Shown here: one piece after another, positions 6,016 through 11,477 of the stretch
Layout: the number at the start of each line of letters is the position of its first letter
Position numbering within the stretch: the first letter of the stretch is position 1
NCBI GenBank assembly: GCA_027024625.1
Contig: JALVRY010000340.1
Location: 1-11,477, forward strand
Direction: 5' to 3'
From: Thiotrichaceae bacterium
Lineage (GTDB): Bacteria > Pseudomonadota > Gammaproteobacteria > Thiotrichales > Thiotrichaceae
Length of the DNA stretch: 11,477 nucleotides
Made by a program: the position numbers and the translations under genes
Notes under the pieces: generated by a model
Told to the model about the DNA's origin: nothing
Databases searched by the model: none
What the model saw: the letters and a program-made list of their open reading frames with translations, nothing else

Positions 6016-7380
6016 CTACGTGATTGCCGTCATTTCCATTGGCTTGTCTCCTTCAACGGCAACAATATTGCCTTGCAAAGAGTTGGGGTAGGCTTTTGTG
6101 ATTTTTACATCGACAAACTTACCTATTAGTCTCGCTTGGCCATCAAAATTTACGGTACGCATGTTCTCTGTGCGACCTGAGATTTGTTTTGGATCTTTCT
6201 TTGAGAGCCGTTCAACTAATACGCGTTGCGTTGTGCCGACCATATTTTGGCTAATCTCTCCAGCCATTTCTAGGATGCGCTTTTGCAAGCGTGCAAGGCG
6301 TTGTTTTTTTACATCCATTTCTACATTATCTTCCATTGATGATGCAGGTGTACCAGGGCGTTGGCTGTAGATAAAACTAAAGCTATGATCAAAACCAATA
6401 TCTTCGATGAGCTTCATGGTGTCTTCAAAGTCGTTATCTGTTTCACCGGGGAAGCCAATGATAAAATCGGAAGACATGCTGATATTAGGACGAACTTTGC
6501 GTAGTTTGCGAATTTTTGACTTGTATTCCACCGCCATGTGCCCACGTTTCATTGCGGCAAGTATGCGGTCTGAACCACTTTGTACAGGTAGATGCAGATG
6601 ATCAACTAGCTCAGGCACTTCGGCATAGGCTTGGATTAGGCTATCGCTAAATTCTACGGGGTGCGATGTGGTATAGCGGATACGCTCAATACCTTCAATT
6701 GCGGCAACATAATGAATAAGTAAGGCTAAATCGGCAATTTCACCATCATCCATTTTTCCACGGTATGAATTGACGTTTTGACCTAATAAGTTAACTTCTC
6801 TTACGCCTTGGTTAGCAAGTTCTGCAACTTCTGCGATGATGTCATCGAAAGGGCGAGAGATTTCTTCGCCACGGGTATAAGGGACAACGCAGAAGGTACA
6901 GTATTTGCTGCAACCTTCCATAATCGAGACAAAAGCGGTTGGACCATCTGCCTTTGGCTCAGGGAGGTTATCGAACTTTTCAATTTCAGGAAACGAAATA
7001 TCAACGACTGATTGTTTGTCTTCTTTTACCTGCTTCACCATTTCTGGCAAACGATGCAGTGTTTGAGGGCCAAAAACAATATCAACTACGGGAGCGCGTT
7101 TTCTTAACTCCTCTCCTTCTTGGCTGGCGACGCAACCACCCACTCCAATAATCACATCGGGGTTCTGCTCTTTTATTTGTCGCCAACGTCCGAGTAAGGA
7201 GAATACTTTTTCTTGGGCTTTTTCACGAATAGAGCAGGTATTGAGTAAAAGTACATCGGCTTCGTTAGGATCATCGGTCAATTTTAATTCATTTTTATCG
7301 TTTAATACGTCTAGCATTTTTGCTGAATCGTATTCATTCATCTGACATCCATGTGTTTGGATAAAAATTTTACCTGACAT
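6016..7380 (-). CDS. miaB: tRNA-2-methylthio-N6-dimethylallyladenosine synthase MiaB
   Basis: A 454-aa radical-SAM methylthiotransferase that converts i6A37 to ms2i6A37 in tRNAs reading UNN codons, after MiaA. The N-terminal UPF0004 domain starts [15 protein letters not shown] and has the three ligands of the auxiliary 4Fe-4S cluster: C12, C49 (NTCSIREKA) and C83 (GGCVASQEG). The radical-SAM motif CxxxCxxC is C157-SKY-C161-TF-C164, followed by [16 protein letters not shown]-binding domain occupies roughly 380-446 (VLVERLSKK ... GRTENMR). All six cysteines are present and length is normal, so it should be active. The gene stands alone; the ybeZ/ybeY genes often found after miaB in gammaproteobacteria are absent. 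Upstream lies a 198-bp spacer shared with the divergent SH3 gene. Confidence 0.97.
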   Translation of the reverse strand: MSGKIFIQTHGCQMNEYDSAKMLDVLNDKNELKLTDDPNEADVLLLNTCSIREKAQEKVFSLLGRWRQIKEQNPDVIIGVGGCVASQEGEELRKRAPVVDIVFGPQTLHRLPEMVKQVKEDKQSVVDISFPEIEKFDNLPEPKADGPTAFVSIMEGCSKYCTFCVVPYTRGEEISRPFDDIIAEVAELANQGVREVNLLGQNVNSYRGKMDDGEIADLALLIHYVAAIEGIERIRYTTSHPVEFSDSLIQAYAEVPELVDHLHLPVQSGSDRILAAMKRGHMAVEYKSKIRKLRKVRPNISMSSDFIIGFPGETDNDFEDTMKLIEDIGFDHSFSFIYSQRPGTPASSMEDNVEMDVKKQRLARLQKRILEMAGEISQNMVGTTQRVLVERLSKKDPKQISGRTENMRTVNFDGQARLIGKFVDVKITKAYPNSLQGNIVAVEGDKPMEMTAIT

Positions 7381-7481
7381 AATTTTGCTCAGTTTGGAAA
7401 CAATTAGGGAATAAGCGGGTCATTATACTCCATGTGGCTCGGTAGATGTAAGGTGCAATATTGTGTAGTTCCGTTAGCCAT

Positions 7482-7510
7482 TTGACTATTTTTCGTAATA
7501 TAAATATTTT
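7482..7510 (+). promoter_or_regulatory. Possible sigma-70 promoter for the secreted SH3 gene
   Basis: TTGACT (7482-7487) and TATTTT (7505-7510) are separated by 17 bp, about 70 bp upstream of the ATG at 7579. The -35 is close to consensus and the -10 moderate. A second TTGACG at 7531 lacks a good -10. This is judged by eye only. Confidence 0.35.
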
Positions 7511-7567
7511 CTACTAAACTCATTGTTAATTTGACGTTAAGGAAACTTACCCAGAAGTATTAAAGCC

Positions 7568-7573
7568 AGGAGG
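7568..7573 (+). promoter_or_regulatory. Strong Shine-Dalgarno of the SH3 gene
   Basis: AGGAGG five bases before the ATG at 7579, the strongest ribosome binding site in the window. It fixes that start. Confidence 0.8.
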
Positions 7574-7578
7574 CACTT

Positions 7579-8265
7579 ATGAAGAAGAACAGTTTATTAA
7601 CAACATCACTGCTAGCCGTTGCATTGACGATGGGTAGTGTTGTGGTGGAGTCTGCTTATGCATTTGGTACGCGTGTATTTTCTGTTACTCGTGTCGCTGC
7701 ATGGGATCGTTTAAATGTACGGGATGAGCCGGGAGCTAATCATGAGGTGATTGGTACAATTCCCTCTGATGGTGAAGGTGTGGTTATTCTTGGTGAAACA
7801 GAAAAAATAGGAAACTCTACATGGGCGAATGTTGCGTGGGGGCCAATTAAAGGTTGGGTAAATAAACGCTATTTAAAGCCAATGTATGCTAAAAACAAGC
7901 GTGAAGATGAACCAAAGTATCGCTCGAGAGTAGCTCACCCAAAAAGTTCGGATAAGCAGACCGTAAAATTAGAGTGTGGTGGCATTAAACCTTTTTGGAA
8001 TATTGATATAACGGAAGATGATATACGCGTTAATATTAAAAATGAGCATTACAATTTGCCTGTCTCATCTCGTAGAAAACTCTCTCTTGTGGACAAATCA
8101 TTCGTCATTAGAGGAATAAGCCGAGGCGATACAGCAAAACTTTATTTACGCAAAGACAACGTCTGCAAAGATGGTATTACAAATATTAAGTATCCTTATA
8201 CTGTAAATGCGATTATCAACGGCGATCAGTCTTATTCAGGTTGTTGTAGTGCTGTAACAGAATAA
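7579..8265 (+). CDS. Secreted SH3-domain protein with a COG3650-like C-terminal domain
   Basis: A 228-aa exported protein. Residues 1-28 form a Sec signal peptide (KK, hydrophobic core, AYA cleavage site before FG). A bacterial SH3 domain follows at about 33-100, with LNVRDEPGANHEVIGTIP and WANVAWGPIKGWVNKRYL, the usual fold of proteins that bind peptidoglycan or other periplasmic partners. A basic linker (about 103-128) leads to a second domain with C133-GGIKPFW, C196-KDGI, IKYPYTV and GCC (221-223). This C...PFW...C.DG...YPY...GCC pattern resembles an uncharacterised periplasmic domain (COG3650-like). The four cysteines suggest disulfides. No catalytic motif is seen. The function is unknown; an envelope role is inferred from export and the SH3 fold. 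It is divergent from miaB, converges on rpiA, and has its own promoter region and strong ribosome binding site. Confidence 0.82.
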   Translation: MKKNSLLTTSLLAVALTMGSVVVESAYAFGTRVFSVTRVAAWDRLNVRDEPGANHEVIGTIPSDGEGVVILGETEKIGNSTWANVAWGPIKGWVNKRYLKPMYAKNKREDEPKYRSRVAHPKSSDKQTVKLECGGIKPFWNIDITEDDIRVNIKNEHYNLPVSSRRKLSLVDKSFVIRGISRGDTAKLYLRKDNVCKDGITNIKYPYTVNAIINGDQSYSGCCSAVTE

Positions 8266-8273
8266 CACTAAGG

Positions 8274-8306
8274 TTTCCTGCGGATATTGAGAATTTCCGC
8301 AGGAAA
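8274..8306. terminator. Hairpin between convergent SH3 gene and rpiA
   Basis: A perfect 11-bp stem, TTTCCTGCGGA (8274-8284) with TCCGCAGGAAA (8296-8306), and an 11-nt loop, lies 8 bp after the SH3 gene stop and 7 bp from the rpiA stop. No U-tract follows on either strand, as at the other convergent junction (5971-5998). Confidence 0.55.
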
Positions 8307-8313
8307 TAGAAAG

Positions 8314-8970
8314 TTATTTGTATGTTGTTACACCAGATTCGCCCGCTAGAATTAACACGTCTGCGGGGCGTTGTGCAAAGATACCAACGGTGACAACACC
8401 TGCCCACTGGTTGATTTTTCCTTCGACTTCCACAGGATTCATGATTTCTAAATCATGGACATCAAGGATGATATTGCCATTGTCGGTTGTGAAGCCTTCA
8501 CGCAAAACAGGGTTTCCGCCGAGTGCAACAATTTGTCTTGCTACTAGACTTTGAGCCATAGGAATAACTTCAATCGGTAGAGGAAATTTACCTAGTACAT
8601 CAACAAGTTTACTATCGTCTGCGATGCATACAAACTTTTCGCTAGCTCCAGCAACGATTTTTTCACGGGTTAGCGCACCACCACCACCTTTGATTAAATG
8701 AAGCTGTTTTGTTGATTCATCTGCCCCATCAACATAAAGCGATAATTGACCCGCAGAGTTGAGATCCATTACAGGGATGCCGTGACTTTTTAAGCGTTCT
8801 TCACTTGCAATAGAGCTTGCCACAGTAGCATCGATTTTGCCCTTTATTCCTGCGAGTAGATCAATAAAGTGATTTGCGGTAGAGCCAGTGCCAATCCCTA
8901 CAATCATTCCTGATTCAACGTATTCTAAAGCGGCTTCAGCGGAAGCCTTCTTCATTTCATCTTGATTCAT
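8314..8970 (-). CDS. rpiA: Ribose-5-phosphate isomerase A
   Basis: A 218-aa cytoplasmic enzyme of the non-oxidative pentose phosphate pathway that interconverts ribose 5-phosphate and ribulose 5-phosphate. The phosphate-binding loop GIGTGSTA covers 25-32. The active site reads VDGADE with D81 and D84, then IKGGGGAL with K94, and TREKI with E103; these positions equal those in E. coli RpiA, which is 219 aa. The C-terminal region is complete, ending GVTTYK. The ATG at 8970 has AAGGGA about eleven bases upstream; the sequence fits the family from the first residue. It is a single gene, convergent with the SH3 gene and divergent from the 476-aa gene across a 334-bp spacer. Confidence 0.97.
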   Translation of the reverse strand: MNQDEMKKASAEAALEYVESGMIVGIGTGSTANHFIDLLAGIKGKIDATVASSIASEERLKSHGIPVMDLNSAGQLSLYVDGADESTKQLHLIKGGGGALTREKIVAGASEKFVCIADDSKLVDVLGKFPLPIEVIPMAQSLVARQIVALGGNPVLREGFTTDNGNIILDVHDLEIMNPVEVEGKINQWAGVVTVGIFAQRPADVLILAGESGVTTYK

Positions 8971-9304
8971 TTTATTTTCCCTTAAATTTTATTCTCCGAC
9001 ATCATATCACCTCATATAAAGAACGTGAACGAGCTTAGTCATGGAATTGAATGAAGAAGAAAAAAGATTAAAAGTATTGTTGAAATGGGATTATGGAGTA
9101 TTGCTATAAGAATGCCGTGAGTCTCTGTAATGTTTAGCCTTTTTGTTGTAAAAAAGCATCATTATAAAAATTTATGCTAGTATTTAAGATTCACTGTATT
9201 TATTAAATTCTATGTTTCTATCTGAGCTTAAGACTTTGATGCGAATAGAAATTATGGGGAAAATTTACTGAATCATGAATAAAAGGGGATTCCACTAAAT
9301 AACT
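8971..9304. other. 334-bp AT-rich intergenic spacer
   Basis: This divergent spacer between rpiA and the 476-aa gene must hold promoters for both, but none stands out. A 22-codon plus-strand frame (9041-9109) lacks a clear ribosome binding site. A short inverted repeat, AGCAT (near 9156) with ATGCT (near 9174), sits in a very AT-rich stretch. I see no RNA gene or mobile element remnant that I can defend. Confidence 0.5.
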
Positions 9305-10735
9305 ATGTTAACAGATTATATTGAACAACTGGGGAGTATTACGGAATTCATGCCAAGTCGGATGAAAGAAGAGTATCAGCATATATGTGTGGAATATTTA
9401 TTGCTGTTGGAAACGCATGATACAAAAAAAACTCAACGTATTCTAAGAAATGGGGTGTTATCTCGCTTCCGTGCTTATGATAAGCCCCCAGCAAAACCTG
9501 AATTATTTGAAGAGTATATTGATTCTCTCGTGGGTGGTTTAGAAATAACCAAAAAAACGATTGCAAATAGCACGGATCAACTTCGAGAAAAGTTAAAAAC
9601 ACATTACGATACAAAAGCAATGGATGCTTTTCTACGAAGTTTACAAGCCTATCGTAAAATTAGGGCGGCATTAGACCTCCCTGCTTCACAAAGCTTCAAA
9701 CAGTTTGAAGAAGCTGCGCAGTTATTAACAAGTACTTTAAGCGTGAATGATTTTGATTATGTTGCTCATTTTCAGTTAGGTTGGTTGTACTTGTGGGTGT
9801 TAGGAGAAGCTGATAAAGCGATACAGTGTTTTGATCGTGCTGCTGTGCGTAGTTTAAAAGGGGATGAGTATTTTCATGCTTTTGCATCAAGACACCTTGC
9901 ATTTGCTTACTTCATCAATGAAAACTATTCACAAGCTTTGCGGGTTATTCAAGAAACTCGAGAGTTTACCGAATACGAGCATGTATTGGTTGAATATGAG
10001 CATTTAATTTATGCTTTATATGCCGATAAGCCTGAACTTGTTAGTGATAATATGGAGGCTCTATCAAATGATCATTCTCTTTATTATTTGATGATTCAAT
10101 CAGAGCCTAAATTTCAAACATATGAAATGCTAAAAGGGCTGCCCGAACAAATTCGTCAAAATAAAATTAAAAATATACAAATACGTCTTGATAAACGCTG
10201 GGAAACTAGCCATATGCGGCTGATTCAAATGGAAGAGGGCTGTAATGTTAATCGAATTTATTTACGCACGGTTAAAAAATATATTGCTGACCTTAATGAT
10301 GTGCCATTCATTGATTTAGATCGAAAGGGCAAACAATTAGAGAAGAAGGTTTTTCAAATTACTCGAGAAGGCATTGAGGCAGAGGTTAATAAGCGGCATA
10401 CCTTATATGATGAACAGATTAGCCAAAAACGTAGCAAATATGAATGGCTAAACACCACAGGTAAATTTATCTTTACAGCCTCACTTTACATAATTATTGC
10501 CTTGTTGGTGCTGGGAATATACCTCGTTTTAGATCGTTATTTTATTCCGGGCGATTCAGGAATCACGATCAATAACTGGATGACAGCCCTGAGTATTATG
10601 ATATTTTCACTAATCATTGGTTTTGTTTTTACTACCTTTGAGACCAACCAAGTACAAAAACTTTACGCTAAGCAGAAGCTTGTTGATGATGCTCTCGATA
10701 AGTTGCATAAAGAGGTAAATACCGTACCAAAGTAA
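9305..10735 (+). CDS. Membrane-anchored TPR-like protein of unknown function
   Basis: A 476-aa protein I do not recognise. Residues 1-148 are helical with several basic patches. Two tetratricopeptide-like units follow, about 149-182 (AHFQLGWLYLWVLGEADKA then CFDRAA) and 187-220 (ASRHLAFAYFINENYSQAL), so a protein-protein interaction role is likely. About 280-385 is highly charged and probably helical or coiled coil. Two membrane segments lie near the C-terminus: about 388-409 (strongly hydrophobic, preceded by Lys/Arg) and 424-443. A short loop and a charged 33-residue tail follow. There is no signal peptide, so the bulk is probably cytoplasmic and held at the inner membrane by the C-terminal hairpin. 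The ATG at 9305 has only a distant GGGG (about 9284-9287); the Met at codon 16 is an alternative start. No catalytic motif is seen. It stands alone between two long spacers. Confidence 0.72.
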   Translation: MLTDYIEQLGSITEFMPSRMKEEYQHICVEYLLLLETHDTKKTQRILRNGVLSRFRAYDKPPAKPELFEEYIDSLVGGLEITKKTIANSTDQLREKLKTHYDTKAMDAFLRSLQAYRKIRAALDLPASQSFKQFEEAAQLLTSTLSVNDFDYVAHFQLGWLYLWVLGEADKAIQCFDRAAVRSLKGDEYFHAFASRHLAFAYFINENYSQALRVIQETREFTEYEHVLVEYEHLIYALYADKPELVSDNMEALSNDHSLYYLMIQSEPKFQTYEMLKGLPEQIRQNKIKNIQIRLDKRWETSHMRLIQMEEGCNVNRIYLRTVKKYIADLNDVPFIDLDRKGKQLEKKVFQITREGIEAEVNKRHTLYDEQISQKRSKYEWLNTTGKFIFTASLYIIIALLVLGIYLVLDRYFIPGDSGITINNWMTALSIMIFSLIIGFVFTTFETNQVQKLYAKQKLVDDALDKLHKEVNTVPK

Positions 10736-11150
10736 CATTTGGTAGCAACGACGGAGTCTCTGAATAAGCAAATGGTGAGCATGAGCTATTTAGTATTGAT
10801 GTGAAGTTTTTACATGGAAGAATAGTAACTGGATGACAGTAAATGTGTGGTGTGCAACTAGTTTATTATTTTCTCTTCATATGTTCTAAAACTCCTTAAT
10901 GTTGATAAGTAATTTTAGTTTTAATCGTGACTTATCAATAAACCTAACCGTCTACCTAAACTGGTGACTTTTTCTACGGCAGATAGTACAAGCTATTGAT
11001 TGTAATCTAGTCAAATAGTGCCTGCTTGATCATTAGGTGGAGCGGGTTATTAGTCTACCGCGAAGTTAATCGCTTGTATCACTCTATCTGCATTGAAGTT
11101 ATCTGTTCAGGTTGTACTTTATCTGTTTTCAGGTTACATGGAGGTAAGCT
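10736..11150. other. 415-bp intergenic spacer
   Basis: No gene is evident. It contains a 9-bp perfect inverted repeat, TTGATAAGT (10902-10910) with ACTTATCAA (10930-10938), 19 bp apart and without a T-tract. Nearer the next gene are the imperfect direct repeats at 11099-11135. The promoter of the right-edge SH3 gene must lie here, but I cannot pick one with confidence. Confidence 0.5.
11099..11135 (+). repeat. Imperfect direct repeat upstream of the right-edge gene
   Basis: TTATCTGTTCAGGTT (11099-11113) recurs as TTATCTGTTTTCAGGTT (11119-11135), the second copy with two extra T and offset by 20 bp, about two helical turns. A third TATCTG lies at 11085-11090. Tandem sites spaced in this way just before a gene often bind a regulator; no family is identifiable. 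Confidence 0.4.
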
Positions 11151-11477
11151 GTGAAATTATTTAGACTATGGGCAATACTATTGCTAACGGGATTTATTAT
11201 TGTTAACTGCAATGATAGTACCCCCCAAAATGTCTCTGATGGCGTGGCAATAAGTGATCGCCCTGTCGCCACCGTTTATGAAACGACAACAAAAGTAAAT
11301 TGCCGTGATAGTGTTGGGCTGAATTCAAATATAGTGTTTAGTTTATCAAAAGGGCAGCTTGTTGATCTTGCTTCTAGCATTAATGGAGCGGTTAAAGAAG
11401 ATGGTCATTACTGGGTGCATGTATACCCTACATTGAGTCAACAACATAGAAGTTGCTACATTGCGGCAAGATATTTG
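11151..11477 (+). CDS. Partial exported SH3-like protein (C-terminus beyond the window)
   Basis: The frame is open from GTG 11151 to the right edge, 109 codons. GGAGGT (11140-11145), five bases upstream, supports the GTG; an ATG at 11138 lies in another frame and stops after eight codons. Residues 1-20 are a signal sequence (MKLFRLW, then a hydrophobic core) ending in IVNC. This is a lipobox-like site with an unusual Asn before the Cys, so lipidation is possible but not certain. A Ser/Asp/Asn-rich linker leads to a probable bacterial SH3 domain from about residue 45: VNCRDSVGLNSNIVFSLSKGQLVDL, then YWVHVYP and CYIAARYL. Cysteines near both ends of the domain (51 and 103) may form a disulfide. 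With the gene at 7579 it is the second exported SH3-type protein in the window, though their remaining sequences do not look alike. Confidence 0.72.
   Translation, partial: MKLFRLWAILLLTGFIIVNCNDSTPQNVSDGVAISDRPVATVYETTTKVNCRDSVGLNSNIVFSLSKGQLVDLASSINGAVKEDGHYWVHVYPTLSQQHRSCYIAARYL

Noticed and set aside
6098..7151. Several 64-90 codon plus-strand frames and a 67-codon minus-strand frame within miaB
   Set aside because: They lie wholly inside a highly conserved gene in other frames, have no family signature, and are shadows of it.
9348..9902. Two minus-strand frames (90 and 68 codons) opposite the 476-aa gene
   Set aside because: They are antisense to a long coherent coding region and have no recognisable product or ribosome binding site.
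11138..11164. ATG start 13 bases before the GTG of the right-edge gene
   Set aside because: It is in another frame and reaches a stop after eight codons; the GGAGGT is correctly spaced for the GTG instead.
1..11477. CRISPR array, insertion sequence or rRNA
   Set aside because: No regularly spaced repeats, transposase motifs with terminal inverted repeats, or rRNA segments were seen on either strand.

Overview
The window comes from a moderately AT-rich bacterial chromosome, most probably a gammaproteobacterium. Full-length miaB and rpiA look gamma-type: the RpiA catalytic residues fall at the same positions as in E. coli. A YfeY-like DUF1131 lipoprotein and a YkgJ-type cysteine-cluster protein point the same way. 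I cannot name a genus.

The left part (about 1-2500) is one end of an integrated mobile element. It is anchored at the 3' end of a tRNA-Ser(GGA) gene (2499-2588, minus). Reading away from the tRNA on the minus strand there are: a tRNA terminator hairpin, a roughly 300-bp segment with six copies of an 8-bp motif (GCTGGTAT) that look like integrase arm sites, a P4-type tyrosine integrase (932-2191), a 50-codon ORF (773-925), a compact two-hairpin RNA ending in an intrinsic terminator (671-724), and a gene of unknown function cut by the window edge (1-638). The 10-nt loop of the terminator hairpin is complementary to the leader of that last gene, and its UCCUUC core matches the gene's Shine-Dalgarno sequence. 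This layout resembles the C4 antisense RNA / anti-repressor arrangement of P1-like phages and is the most interesting signal here.

The middle (2589-8970) is ordinary chromosome. A minus-strand cluster holds ykgJ-like, cobD-like (threonine-phosphate decarboxylase, cobalamin pathway) and a ThiI/MnmA-like PP-loop ATPase, packed with overlap or a 3-nt gap and leading toward tRNA-Ser. A plus-strand DUF1131 lipoprotein converges on miaB. A secreted SH3 protein is divergent from miaB and converges on rpiA. Both convergent junctions hold 11-bp perfect hairpins without a U-tract.

The right part (8971-11477) is less conserved. It holds a 334-bp spacer, a 476-aa membrane-anchored TPR-like protein of unknown function, a 415-bp spacer with repeats, and the start of a second exported SH3-like protein that runs off the right edge.
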